From the NCBI GenBank assembly GCA_024684665.1, contig JAIKWN010000049.1, positions 1-13,962 of the forward strand: 13,962 nucleotides of DNA, written 5' to 3'. The stretch comes from Clostridiales bacterium. Lineage in GTDB: Bacteria; Bacillota_A; Clostridia; Christensenellales; Aristaeellaceae. Below are positions 1 through 7,424 of this stretch, in pieces. Position 1 is the first letter of the stretch. Each line of letters opens with the position of its first letter. The translations under genes were made by a program, and so were the position numbers. Below the pieces are notes generated by a model, which made no database searches, was not told the DNA's origin, and worked only from the letters and a program-made list of their open reading frames with translations.

Positions 1-293
1 TTGTTGCTGAAGGATCCATTTCTCTGGAGACTTTGGCCAGTTAGCAAACTCTCTTCAATCTTCGCCTCTCAGAGGCTTGTTTACTATACACTTCTTTTCT
101 TTGAGGCCCTGTTGTACTCGAAAATGATGTTTTCACACTAATTGCCTCCTTTTCGGGGTTTTCCCCGTCTTGTGCGGCTATGATATTCCATCCCGCCTGC
201 CAAAAGGTCGTTTACCAGGCGACAAATACGCTTCCCGCAGGACCTCCTTCGGCAGGAAAATTTCATTTTCCCGCAAAATAATGTCAAAGAACC
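1..293. other. Non-coding or unrecognised leader region
   Basis: No gene is recognised here. The first 180 bases are AT-richer than the coding DNA downstream (80 G/C of 180 by hand count). Frame 1 of the plus strand is open from the window edge to a TAA at 139-141, so a 46-codon tail of an upstream gene cannot be excluded, but I do not recognise the peptide. Three small hairpins are visible: GCCTC/GAGGC (64-68/72-76), CGGGG-TTTT-CCCCG (154-167) and GGAAAAT/ATTTTCC (255-261/265-271). None has a proper T-tract, so none is called as a terminator. Confidence 0.5.
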
Positions 294-313
294 GTGCTAA
301 AAAGGAATAAGTA

Positions 314-322
314 TGGTATAAT
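314..322 (+). promoter_or_regulatory. Extended -10 promoter of the symporter gene
   Basis: TGG-TATAAT is a perfect -10 hexamer (317-322) with the TG extension one base upstream. No good -35 lies 16-18 bases further up (the 17-spaced hexamer is GTGCTA), so it probably works as an extended -10 promoter. Transcription would begin near 329, downstream of the in-frame upstream start at 294. This supports translation from the ATG at 354. The 11-mer at 312-322 recurs exactly in the rimO promoter (13721-13731). Confidence 0.65.
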
Positions 323-353
323 CCTGCAAAATCTATTCACAGGAGGAGTCCCC

Positions 354-1568
354 ATGGAAAACAAGAAGAAACTCGCCCTCTCGACCCAGATCTTCATCGC
401 ACTCGTGCTGGCCATCATCGCGGGCATCGCGATGACCAGCAATCCCGCTTTTGCTAACAGCTATATCAAACCTTTCGGAACCATCTTCCTGAACCTCATC
501 AAGTGGATCGTCTGCCCGCTCGTGTTCTTCTCGATCATGGCCGGCGTCATCTCCATGCGCGACATCAAGAAGGTCGGCGCCGTCGGCGGGCGGACCGTCA
601 TCTACTATCTGTGCACGACAGCTTTCGCCGTCGCGATCGGCCTCATCATCGCAAACCTCTGCAAGGGCTTCTTCCCCGCCCTGTCGACGACGGATCTCGT
701 CTATGAGGCGAACACCTCCGTCAACTTCATGGATACGCTGGTCGGCATCTTCCCCTCAAACTTTGTCGCACCGTTCGTGAACGCGAACATGCTGCAGATC
801 ATCGTTTCCTCGCTGTTCATCGGCTTTGCGCTCATTCTGGTCGGAGAGCGGTATGACATGGAATTCACCGCGGTGAACGTGTTGAACGACGTGTGCATGA
901 AGGTCATGGAGGGCATCATCGCGCTCTCACCCATCGGCGTCTTCTGCCTGCTCTGCCCCGTTGTCGCGCAGAACGGTCCCGCCATTCTGGGCAGCCTCGC
1001 GAAAGTTCTGCTCGTTGCTTATGTCTGCTACGTCCTGCACGCTGTCGTCATCTACTCCGCGACGGTCAAGGCCATCGGCCGCATGAGCCCCATTACCTTC
1101 TTCAAGGGCATGACCCCTGCCATGATCATGGCCTTCTCTTCCGCCTCCTCCGTCGGTACGCTTCCGCTCAACCTTGAATGCGCGACGAAGCTAGGCGCAG
1201 ATAAGGAAATCGCATCCTTCGTCCTGCCTCTCGGCGCGACAATCAACATGGATGGCACGGCGATCTACCAGGGTGTATGCGCCGTGTTCATCGCTTCCTG
1301 CTTCGGCATCCAGCTTACCTTCTCCCAGATGCTGACGATCGTGCTGACCGCCACCCTGGCTTCCATCGGCACCGCCGGTGTCCCCGGCGCGGGCATGGTG
1401 ATGCTCGCCATGGTGCTGCAGTCCGTCGGCCTGCCCGTCGAAGGCATTGCCCTTGTCGCTGGTGTGGACCGCATCTTCGATATGGGCCGTACCACCGTCA
1501 ACATCACAGGCGACGCCGCCTGCGCGATCTGCGTCTCCGAAATGGAGCGTAAAAAGGCGAAGGCCTGA
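354..1568 (+). CDS. Dicarboxylate/amino acid:cation symporter (DAACS family), likely glutamate/aspartate
   Basis: A 404-residue secondary transporter of the DAACS (GltP/Glt-Ph) family, predicted to import an acidic amino acid with Na+ or H+ across the cytoplasmic membrane. Family landmarks are present in order: the HP1 serine-rich hairpin SSASSVGTLP (262-271), NMDGT in TM7 (298-302), the HP2 motif with GTAGVPGAG, and the TM8 signature DRIFDMGRTTVNITGD (372-387). By motif alignment, D372, D376, R379, T380, N383 and D387 match the substrate-site residues of archaeal Glt-Ph. The retained arginine (R379) is the family hallmark of acidic rather than neutral substrates. The ATG at 354 is chosen because AGGAGG (341-346) precedes it and the promoter excludes the upstream start at 294. 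It is monocistronic, with its own promoter and a terminator right after the stop. The family call is secure; the exact substrate is inferred. Confidence 0.93.
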   Translation: MENKKKLALSTQIFIALVLAIIAGIAMTSNPAFANSYIKPFGTIFLNLIKWIVCPLVFFSIMAGVISMRDIKKVGAVGGRTVIYYLCTTAFAVAIGLIIANLCKGFFPALSTTDLVYEANTSVNFMDTLVGIFPSNFVAPFVNANMLQIIVSSLFIGFALILVGERYDMEFTAVNVLNDVCMKVMEGIIALSPIGVFCLLCPVVAQNGPAILGSLAKVLLVAYVCYVLHAVVIYSATVKAIGRMSPITFFKGMTPAMIMAFSSASSVGTLPLNLECATKLGADKEIASFVLPLGATINMDGTAIYQGVCAVFIASCFGIQLTFSQMLTIVLTATLASIGTAGVPGAGMVMLAMVLQSVGLPVEGIALVAGVDRIFDMGRTTVNITGDAACAICVSEMERKKAKA

Positions 1569-1585
1569 CCCCTGAACGCGTTCTG

Positions 1586-1613
1586 CCCCGGCTTATGCGG
1601 CCGGGGTCTTTTT
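1586..1613 (+). terminator. Intrinsic terminator after the symporter gene
   Basis: A perfect 7-bp GC stem, CCCCGGC (1586-1592) with GCCGGGG (1600-1606) around a 7-base loop, is followed by TCTTTTTAT. It lies 17 bases past the stop codon. It separates the symporter transcript from the ABC-transporter operon, which has its own promoter. Confidence 0.9.
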
Positions 1614-1665
1614 ATGTTCCGGATGCAGGCGTAATTTTGTGAAATTTATATTTATTCATTTCTTC

Positions 1666-1694
1666 TTGACAAATATGCGTTTTTTATGTATAAA
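1666..1694 (+). promoter_or_regulatory. Sigma-70-type promoter of the ABC transporter/arg/car operon
   Basis: A consensus -35 TTGACA (1666-1671), exactly 17 bases of spacer, and a near-consensus -10 TATAAA (1689-1694). The predicted start is near 1701, with a short leader before the AAGGAGG ribosome site at 1711-1717. This is the best promoter in the window and the only clear one before the eight-gene run. Confidence 0.85.
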
Positions 1695-1704
1695 TATGCG
1701 CATA
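1671..1704 (+). promoter_or_regulatory. Candidate operator: direct repeat plus palindrome over the promoter
   Basis: The 9-mer AAATATGCG occurs at 1671-1679 and again at 1692-1700, 21 bases apart (two helical turns), bracketing the -10 box. The second copy runs into a perfect 10-bp palindrome, TATGCGCATA (1695-1704), at the predicted start of transcription. The stretch 1687-1700 also fits the ArgR box pattern TGNATWWWWATNCA with one mismatch, and so does 1645-1658 just upstream of the -35. Control by a repressor, perhaps ArgR, is an inference. In AT-rich promoter DNA such near-matches can arise by chance. Confidence 0.4.
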
Positions 1705-1725
1705 CAAACCAAGGAGGACAAAATC

Positions 1726-2514
1726 ATGAAGAAAATTGCAGTCGTGCTTATGGCCCTTTCCCTCGTTTTCGTCTCCGCCCTTTCCCTGGCGGATGCCGCC
1801 ACGCTGGATTCCGTCAAGGCCGCGGGCACGCTGGTCATCGCGACCAGCCCGGACTTCCCGCCGTTTGAGAGCATGCAGGGGGACGGCTCCATCGTCGGCA
1901 TCGAGATCGACGTGATGAACGCGGTGGCCGACGCTCTGGGCGTAAGTCTCACCATCGAGCCAGTCAATTTCGACTCCATCCTGCTGGGCGTGATGAGCGG
2001 CTCTTACGACGTCGGCGTATCCGGCTTCTCCGTTACGGAAGAGCGCAAGAAGAATGTGCTCTTCACCGACGCATACTGCCTTGCGGCGCAGGCCATCGTC
2101 GTCCCGGAGGGCAGCGCCATCGCCGCCAAAGCGGATCTCGAAGGGAAGACGGTTTCCGTGCAGAGCGGTACCACTGCCGAACTCTTCTGCCTGGAGAACG
2201 GATATACCGTGGACGCTTACAACACCAATTCCGACGCGGAGATGGCGGTGCTCTCCGGCTCCGTGGACGCCTGGGTCATTGACGACCTGACAGCTGCGCA
2301 GATGGTGAAAGCCAACAACGCTGGCGGCGGAAAGCAGCTTGTGATCCTGCCGGACGCCATGACGACCGAACCCTACGCCTTCGCATTCGCCTTCGGCAGC
2401 GAAGATCTCTGCTCCGCTGTCAATGATGTGGTGAACGGTATGGTAGCGGACGGAACAATCGCCGCACTTTTCGAAAAGTGGGACGCACCCTATACCACGC
2501 CAGCCGCGGAATAA
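1726..2514 (+). CDS. Amino-acid ABC transporter substrate-binding protein (SBP family 3)
   Basis: A 262-residue secreted binding protein that captures a polar amino acid and delivers it to the adjacent permease. An N-terminal signal peptide is visible: MKK, a hydrophobic core to about residue 22, then a likely Ala-X-Ala cleavage near residues 24-28. The mature part opens with the family 3 pattern GTLVIATSPDFPPFES, followed by IEIDVMNAVADALG and a DVGVSGFSVTEERKK segment typical of GlnH/ArtJ/HisJ proteins. The second lobe has the usual GKTVSVQSGTT and VDAWVIDD motifs. The start has AAGGAGG 8 bases upstream. There is no lipobox cysteine, which is odd for a Gram-positive binding protein. It is first in the operon, and a stable hairpin follows it. 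Substrate unproven: glutamine, arginine or ornithine all fit. Confidence 0.92.
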   Translation: MKKIAVVLMALSLVFVSALSLADAATLDSVKAAGTLVIATSPDFPPFESMQGDGSIVGIEIDVMNAVADALGVSLTIEPVNFDSILLGVMSGSYDVGVSGFSVTEERKKNVLFTDAYCLAAQAIVVPEGSAIAAKADLEGKTVSVQSGTTAELFCLENGYTVDAYNTNSDAEMAVLSGSVDAWVIDDLTAAQMVKANNAGGGKQLVILPDAMTTEPYAFAFAFGSEDLCSAVNDVVNGMVADGTIAALFEKWDAPYTTPAAE

Positions 2515-2561
2515 CAGAAAAAGTACCGGCTTTTCGGACCGGTTCGGGCAAAACGAAAGCA

Positions 2562-2582
2562 CCCCCTCCCCGCCCCCTTCCC
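2562..2582 (-). other. G-quadruplex motif on the template strand
   Basis: The plus strand carries four C-runs, at 2562-2566, 2568-2571, 2573-2577 and 2580-2582, separated by only 1, 1 and 2 bases. The minus (template) strand therefore has four G-runs of 3-5 with very short loops, fitting the standard G3+N1-7 quadruplex pattern. It overlaps the 5' arm of the adjacent hairpin, in the gap between the binding-protein and permease genes. The motif is read directly; folding or function is inferred. Confidence 0.5.
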
Positions 2583-2601
2583 GGCAAGCTCCGGGAAGGG
2601 G
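2574..2601 (+). other. Intercistronic hairpin (perfect 11-bp inverted repeat)
   Basis: CCCCTTCCCGG (2574-2584) pairs perfectly with CCGGGAAGGGG (2591-2601) around a 6-base loop. No T-tract follows, so it is not a standard terminator. It sits between the binding-protein stop and the permease start. In many ABC operons such a structure protects the upstream mRNA, or partly limits readthrough, so that binding protein exceeds permease. That role is inferred here. It could also be a genomic interspersed repeat. Confidence 0.7.
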
Positions 2602-2626
2602 CGCCTGTCTGTGAAAGGAGAAAGCC

Positions 2627-3313
2627 TTGGAAGCCTGGCTGCAGAAGTTGCATCAGACCTTTATCGAAACCGGCTACTGGCGGCAAATGCTGCTGGGCCT
2701 TGAGAATACCGCGCTCATCACCCTGGGAGCACTCGCTATAGGCGTCGCTGTAGGCGCGCTGCTTGCCGTCGTCAAATACTTTGCGGAGGATTCCCCGACG
2801 CTGCGGCCGGCGGGCCTGTTGTGCGATGCCTACATCACCGTGATCCGAGGCGTGCCCGTCATGGTGCTCCTCCTGGTCTTCTTCTTCGTGGCTTTTTCAG
2901 GAACCAGAAACAAGCTGGGGGTCTGTATCCTAGCCTTCGGCCTCAATTCCGGCGCCTATGTGGCAGAGATCATCCGTAGCGGCATTGGCGCAGTGGACAA
3001 AGGGCAGATGGAAGCAGGGCGGAGCCTTGGCATGAACCGTCTCCAGACGATGCGCAAGATCATCCTCCCCCAGGCTGTCCGCAACATTCTGCCTGCCATC
3101 GGCAACGAGATGATCGCCCTGGTCAAGGAGACCAGCGTCGCGGGCTATGTGGGCGTCATGGACCTCACCAAGATGGGCGAGCGCGCCCGCTCCATCACCT
3201 TCGACTCCGTGAACCCGCTTCTGGTCGTGGCTCTTACCTATCTTCTCATCGTCGTGGGTCTGACCCGGCTGCTGTCTTCGCTGGAGAGGAGGATGAATCG
3301 TGATAAAGGTTGA
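2627..3313 (+). CDS. Amino-acid ABC transporter permease (HisM/GlnP type)
   Basis: A 228-residue inner-membrane permease of a polar amino acid ABC importer. About five hydrophobic segments are visible, starting near residues 22-45, 62-87 and 92-110. The cytoplasmic EAA loop that contacts the ATPase begins at E129-A130-G131 and reads [21 protein letters not shown] without its last residues in some relatives; here it runs to about 149. The conserved [14 protein letters not shown] and [16 protein letters not shown] stretches are typical of the HisM/GlnP/ArtQ family. The start is TTG at 2627, supported by AAAGGAG (2614-2620) six bases before it; no in-frame ATG fits as well. Its 3' end overlaps the ATPase gene by 14 bases, indicating translational coupling. 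One permease gene implies a homodimer. Confidence 0.92.
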   Translation: MEAWLQKLHQTFIETGYWRQMLLGLENTALITLGALAIGVAVGALLAVVKYFAEDSPTLRPAGLLCDAYITVIRGVPVMVLLLVFFFVAFSGTRNKLGVCILAFGLNSGAYVAEIIRSGIGAVDKGQMEAGRSLGMNRLQTMRKIILPQAVRNILPAIGNEMIALVKETSVAGYVGVMDLTKMGERARSITFDSVNPLLVVALTYLLIVVGLTRLLSSLERRMNRDKG

Positions 3314-4022
3314 AAATCTGACGAAGAAATTCGATGGCGTAACGGTACTGGACTCTGTCTCATGCGAAATAAAAAAGGGCGAGGTTATCTGCCTCATCGG
3401 TCCTTCCGGCGCAGGAAAATCCACCTTTCTGCGCTGCCTCAATATGCTTGAAAAGCCCTCTTCTGGCCGCATCCTCTTCGAGGGAGCCGACCTGACAGAC
3501 AAAAAGACGGATTTGAACCTGCATCGGCAGAAAATGGGCATGGTCTTCCAGCAATTCAACCTCTTTCCGCATATGACGGTGTTGGACAACCTGACCTGCG
3601 CGCCTATAATGCTGAAGAAAGAGCCAAGAGAGAAGGCGGAGGCCAGAGCAATGGATCTGCTTTCCCGGGTAGGCCTTGCCGACCGGGCTTCCTCCTGGCC
3701 GCGACAGCTCTCCGGCGGACAGAAGCAGCGTGTCGCGATCGTGCGGGCACTCGCCATGGAACCGGATGTGATGCTCTTCGACGAGCCCACCTCTGCGCTG
3801 GATCCAGAGATGGTTGGCGAGGTACTGGACGTCATGCGCCGCCTCGCAGAAAAGGGAATGACCATGGCAGTGGTGACCCACGAAATGGGATTTGCAAGAG
3901 AAGTCGCTAGCAGGGTGCTTTTTTTGGCAGATGGTGGTATACTGGAGGATGGTACGCCGGAGTCACTCTTCGGCACACCGAAAACTGAGCGCCTGCGCAG
4001 CTTCCTGGATAAGGTGCTGTGA
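3300..4022 (+). CDS. glnQ: Amino-acid ABC transporter ATP-binding protein (GlnQ/HisP type)
   Basis: A 240-residue ATPase that powers the importer from the cytoplasmic face. All ABC motifs are intact: Walker [10 protein letters not shown] (34-42), Q-loop FQQFNLFPH (from F83), signature [16 protein letters not shown] (from L137), Walker [13 protein letters not shown] (with D161-E162) and the switch histidine H194 in VVTHEMGFA. The length and [12 protein letters not shown] pattern match the polar amino acid uptake subfamily. GTG at 3300 is taken as the start because AGGAGG (3287-3292) lies 7 bases upstream, inside the permease gene. argF begins 19 bases after the stop. The symbol follows the family; substrate specificity cannot be read from an ATPase. 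Confidence 0.94.
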   Translation: MIKVENLTKKFDGVTVLDSVSCEIKKGEVICLIGPSGAGKSTFLRCLNMLEKPSSGRILFEGADLTDKKTDLNLHRQKMGMVFQQFNLFPHMTVLDNLTCAPIMLKKEPREKAEARAMDLLSRVGLADRASSWPRQLSGGQKQRVAIVRALAMEPDVMLFDEPTSALDPEMVGEVLDVMRRLAEKGMTMAVVTHEMGFAREVASRVLFLADGGILEDGTPESLFGTPKTERLRSFLDKVL

Positions 4023-4041
4023 GGCCGGGGAGGGATCCGTA

Positions 4042-5034
4042 ATGTACGGCATGCACAGCCGCAGCTTTCTCACGCTGCTCGACTTTACCCCGCAGGAAAT
4101 CGAAAGCCTGCTCTCGCTCGCAGCGGAATTGAAGCAAAAGAAAAAGGCAGGTGTCCCGCACCGCCTCTGCGAGGGAAAGAATGCCGCCCTGATCTTCGAG
4201 AAGACCAGCACCCGGACCCGCTGCGCCTTCGAAGTCGCGGCATACGATCTCGGCATGCATACCACCTATCTCGATCCCTCCGGTTCCCAAATTGGAAAAA
4301 AAGAGAGCATCGCGGACACCGCCCGGGTGCTGGGCCGAATGTACGACGGCATCGAATACCGGGGCTTCGGACAGGAAATCGTCTCGGCGCTTGCGAAATA
4401 CGCCGGCGTACCCGTCTGGAACGGGCTGACCAATGAGTTCCATCCAACCCAGGTACTGGCCGATCTTCTGACGATCCGGGAACACCTGGGCACCCTTGAG
4501 GGAAAGCGCCTGTGCTATTTCGGGGACGCCCGCTACAATATGGGCAATTCTCTGATGATCGGCTGCGCGAAAATGGGGCTCTCCTTCACAGTCTGCGCGC
4601 CAGATGCCTATTTTCCGGACGCCATACTGCTTGACCGCTGCCGGGAGATTGCGAAAGAAACTGGAGCGGAGATCCACCTCATGACCTGCCCAGAGGATGC
4701 AGCGAAAGGCGCCGATGTACTCTATACGGACGTTTGGGTTTCAATGGGGGAACCGGACGAAGTCTGGCTGGAGCGTATTACTGCGCTCTCCCCATACCGC
4801 GTGACAAATCGCCTCATGGATATCGCAGAGAATGCCATATTCATGCACTGCCTTCCTTCCTTCCATGATCTGGGCACTGCCATCGGAAGAGATATACACA
4901 AGCGCTTTGGTCTCACCGAAATGGAGGTCTCGGACGAGGTCTTCGAGAGCCCTCGTTCCGTGGTCTTCGATGAGGCAGAGAATCGCATGCACACGATCAA
5001 GGCCGTGATGGCGGCGACGCTCTGCGCGGACTGA
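4042..5034 (+). CDS. argF: Ornithine carbamoyltransferase
   Basis: A 330-residue cytoplasmic enzyme joining carbamoyl phosphate to ornithine to give citrulline in arginine synthesis. The carbamoyl-phosphate loop STRTR is at 56-60, HPTQ at 134-137, [10 protein letters not shown] around D162, the ornithine loop DVWVSMGE at 230-237 and the catalytic HCLP at 269-272 (C270). SMG in the DxWxSMG motif marks an ornithine rather than aspartate transcarbamoylase. The ATG at 4042 is chosen for GGAGGG (4029-4034) at 7 bases; the frame stays open upstream into glnQ, but that extension is a shadow. It could act catabolically as ArcB, since the two share a fold and motifs. carAB downstream and the absence of arcA or arcC here favour the biosynthetic role. 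Confidence 0.94.
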   Translation: MYGMHSRSFLTLLDFTPQEIESLLSLAAELKQKKKAGVPHRLCEGKNAALIFEKTSTRTRCAFEVAAYDLGMHTTYLDPSGSQIGKKESIADTARVLGRMYDGIEYRGFGQEIVSALAKYAGVPVWNGLTNEFHPTQVLADLLTIREHLGTLEGKRLCYFGDARYNMGNSLMIGCAKMGLSFTVCAPDAYFPDAILLDRCREIAKETGAEIHLMTCPEDAAKGADVLYTDVWVSMGEPDEVWLERITALSPYRVTNRLMDIAENAIFMHCLPSFHDLGTAIGRDIHKRFGLTEMEVSDEVFESPRSVVFDEAENRMHTIKAVMAATLCAD

Positions 5035-5090
5035 CACGCAGACCCGTTTCCGTTTCCAACGAACCGCACCAGAGGAGGTATCCTGCCTTG

Positions 5091-6854
5091 ATGGAGAATA
5101 AAGGAATCAGCCTAATCGCGCAGGTCATGATCCTGACAACGATTTTCATCTGCCTGACCGGCGTCATCACCTATGAATCTCAGCGGCTCATCTCCACTGG
5201 GAACGTCTCCGTGGAAACAGAGCAGCGAGCATCCCAGATTGCGGCCGAAATGACCTTGTGCATCCGCGAATACCCCTCGTACCGCTGGCTACTTTCCTAT
5301 TGCCACCAGAACGCGGACGAGCTTGATATCGAATACGACGCTGATTATAGGACTGGCACGCAGACCGAGGGAAAATACCGCCTTCTCCTCCAGCGACACC
5401 CCGAATTCCATCTCCGGTACGCCTCCGAAGAAGAGATCTCCATGCTTCCCGAAGAAGACCAGAAGCTGTACGCGGAAATCACCTATTCTTGGCTGATCAC
5501 AAGGATCAACAAGATCAAAAGAAGTCACGGCGTCGACTATCTGTTCTGCGTGCTTACGGATCCGGATTATCACACGCAATTTTTCCTGCTCAGCGCCGCG
5601 GACGCAAATTCTGTCCGGGGAACTAAGTACGAGCAGGTGTATCCCCTGGGCGTTACTGTCACGGTATCCGAAAACCAGAGCGAAGCCATGCGCGCCGCTC
5701 ACGAGAAGAACGCACACCTAGCCGACGCCGGGAACTACGTCGATTATTACTCCTATCTGGAGATGATCGACGACGGTGACGTCTTCATAGGAATGACCTA
5801 CGACCTGACGAAGCTCCGGGAGAACGGCCTTTCGAAGGCGCGCCGGGGAACCCTCTACGCCGTCACCTATCAGTTCCTTCTCTCGGCCGCCTACCTGACC
5901 ATGACTATCCTCCTGGTTCTGCGACCTCTCAAAAAAGTACAGAAGAGCATCCGGCTCTACACGGTCAAAAAGGACAGCCGAGAGGTAGAGCGTGACCTTG
6001 AGCACATCCGGGGCGGAAACGAAATCGCTCGTCTCTCCCGGGACGTGATTTCCCTGACAAAAGAAATCGACGACTATGTGGCCCATATCAAGACGATCAC
6101 GTCAGAACGGGAGCGCATCAGCGCAGAACTCTCTATGGCAAAGCAGATCCAGGCCGCCATGCTTCCTTCCGTCTTCCCCGCCTTCCCGGAAAGGACGGAG
6201 TTCGACCTGTACGCCACCATGGAGCCGGCCCGTATGGTAGGCGGCGATTTCTACAACTTCTTCCTGATCGACGACGATCATCTTTGCGTGATGCTGGCAG
6301 ACGTCTCCGGCAAGGGCATCCCCGCAGCGCTGTTCATGATGGCTACGATGATCGTTCTTGAGGACTGCGCACGAATGGGTCAGTCCGCTGCGGAAATCCT
6401 TTCCCGAACCAACGAGGTGATCTGCCAGAACAACGAGAAGGAAATGTTTCTGACGGTCTGGCTCGGCATCCTGGAGATTTCCACTGGAAAACTGACCGCC
6501 GCCAATGCGGGTCACGAGTATCCCATCATCCGGAACCCCGATGGATCCTATGAGATTCTGAAAGACAAGCATTGTTTCGTTATAGGTGGCCTGTCCGGAT
6601 CTCGCTATACGGAATACACGCTGCAGCTGTCTCCGGGCAGCAAGATCTTCGTCTATTCCGACGGCCTGCCAGAGGCGACGGACGCGCGGGAAAAGATGTT
6701 CGGCATGGAACGTACCCTGCGAGTGCTGAACGAGAACCCTTCAACTTCTCCGAAGGATACCCTCATCCGGGTCCGTCAGGCGGTTTCGGAATTTGTAGGC
6801 GATGCAGAGCAGTTCGACGACCTCACGATGCTATGCCTGGAGTACAAGGGATAA
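5091..6854 (+). CDS. Membrane-anchored SpoIIE/RsbU-type PP2C serine phosphatase
   Basis: A 587-residue signalling phosphatase. TM1 spans about 6-26, followed by an external sensor region of roughly 225 residues (dCache-like in overall plan; exact family not recognised). TM2 is near 256-279, then a HAMP-like/coiled-coil linker, and a PP2C SpoIIE domain from about 341 to the end beginning with the typical ELSMAKQIQAAMLP. Metal-binding acidic residues are present: D386 (VGGDFYNFF), D404 (LADVSGKG), D524 (YSDGLPEATD) and D576-D577 (FDDLTML). Relatives dephosphorylate an anti-anti-sigma protein to switch on an alternative sigma factor, but no STAS or kinase partner is in this window. AGAGGAGG (5071-5078) precedes both the ATG at 5091 and a TTG immediately before it at 5088; spacing slightly favours TTG, codon use favours ATG. 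Confidence 0.92.
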   Translation: MENKGISLIAQVMILTTIFICLTGVITYESQRLISTGNVSVETEQRASQIAAEMTLCIREYPSYRWLLSYCHQNADELDIEYDADYRTGTQTEGKYRLLLQRHPEFHLRYASEEEISMLPEEDQKLYAEITYSWLITRINKIKRSHGVDYLFCVLTDPDYHTQFFLLSAADANSVRGTKYEQVYPLGVTVTVSENQSEAMRAAHEKNAHLADAGNYVDYYSYLEMIDDGDVFIGMTYDLTKLRENGLSKARRGTLYAVTYQFLLSAAYLTMTILLVLRPLKKVQKSIRLYTVKKDSREVERDLEHIRGGNEIARLSRDVISLTKEIDDYVAHIKTITSERERISAELSMAKQIQAAMLPSVFPAFPERTEFDLYATMEPARMVGGDFYNFFLIDDDHLCVMLADVSGKGIPAALFMMATMIVLEDCARMGQSAAEILSRTNEVICQNNEKEMFLTVWLGILEISTGKLTAANAGHEYPIIRNPDGSYEILKDKHCFVIGGLSGSRYTEYTLQLSPGSKIFVYSDGLPEATDAREKMFGMERTLRVLNENPSTSPKDTLIRVRQAVSEFVGDAEQFDDLTMLCLEYKG

Positions 6855-6902
6855 GAGCCGGTTAGAAAAGAACGCTAAACCCGAAACGGAAAGGATGTTC
6901 CA

Positions 6903-7334
6903 ATGTTCGCCTATATCTGGCCCATGGCGCTACTCGTTTTTTCCAATACTGTATATCAGGTCTGCACAAAGTCCGTTCCGGAAAGGATGAATCCTTTTGC
7001 GTCGCTGACCGTGACCTATTTCATCGGCGCTACCGCCAGCCTTGTGCTGTCCCTCGTGCTGAATCCCGGGGGAAACCTCTTTTCAGAATACAGAAAGCTG
7101 AACTGGGCGCCCATTGTCCTGGGCCTTGTGATCGTCGGGCTGGAGGCCGGATGGATCTATGCCTATAAAGCAGGCTGGCCGGTTTCCACTGCTTTCATCG
7201 TGCAGAGCGCTTTCCTCGCCGTGACGCTCCTTCTGGTCGGTTATTTTCTCTATCACGAGAGCCTAACCTGGAACAAGTTCCTCGGCGTGGCAATCTGCCT
7301 CGTTGGGCTCTTCTTCTTGAACCTACCGGGGTAA
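6903..7334 (+). CDS. EamA/DMT-superfamily 4-TM membrane protein (half-size transporter)
   Basis: A 143-residue, very hydrophobic protein with four predicted membrane segments (about 3-20, 31-54, 67-90 and 95-141, the last containing two closely spaced helices). The C-terminal pattern, with FIVQSAFLAVTLLL, then YHESLTWNKFLGVAICLVGLFFL, is the typical end of an EamA domain. Only one EamA domain is present where common family members have two in tandem, so it would work as a dimer, as small multidrug-resistance proteins do. AAGGA (6891-6895) lies 7 bases before the ATG. It sits between the phosphatase and carA on the same strand. Substrate unknown; metabolite export would be a guess. Confidence 0.8.
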   Translation: MFAYIWPMALLVFSNTVYQVCTKSVPERMNPFASLTVTYFIGATASLVLSLVLNPGGNLFSEYRKLNWAPIVLGLVIVGLEAGWIYAYKAGWPVSTAFIVQSAFLAVTLLLVGYFLYHESLTWNKFLGVAICLVGLFFLNLPG

Positions 7335-7424
7335 TGACAGAGTCGCCTGCTGCGCTGGTCTATCCCGTCAGCCAGATTCATAAGAAATTATCAGTCAATC
7401 ATCAACAACCCGTAAGGAACTGCC

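Noticed and set aside
41..136. 31-codon minus-strand GTG frame with AAAGGAGG upstream
   Set aside because: Too short and unrecognised; kept only as part of the left-edge observation.
294..353. Upstream start giving 20 extra residues on the symporter
   Set aside because: The extended -10 box at 314-322 lies inside this extension and transcription would begin near 329; the ATG at 354 has a strong AGGAGG and a sensible N-terminus.
1639..1725. Upstream in-frame start for the binding protein
   Set aside because: The consensus promoter lies within this stretch, and the ATG at 1726 has AAGGAGG and begins a normal signal peptide.
2525..2543. Small inverted repeat ACCGG/CCGGT after the binding-protein stop
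   Set aside because: Only 5 bp with a 9-base loop and no T-tract; not convincing as a terminator.
1684..2562. 292-codon minus-strand frame
   Set aside because: Entirely antisense to the binding-protein gene, with no recognisable motifs or ribosome site; a shadow of GC-rich codon use.
2930..3976. 348-codon minus-strand frame
   Set aside because: Antisense to the permease and ATPase genes, both of which have clear family motifs; the low-complexity, Ser-rich translation is typical of a shadow.
3892..4041. 50-residue N-terminal extension of ArgF
   Set aside because: It overlaps the end of the ATPase gene in another frame; the ATG at 4042 with GGAGGG gives the normal 330-residue OTC.
7335..7424. 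Possible promoter or ArgR site before carA
   Set aside because: No acceptable -35/-10 pair, and candidate ArgR matches have several mismatches.
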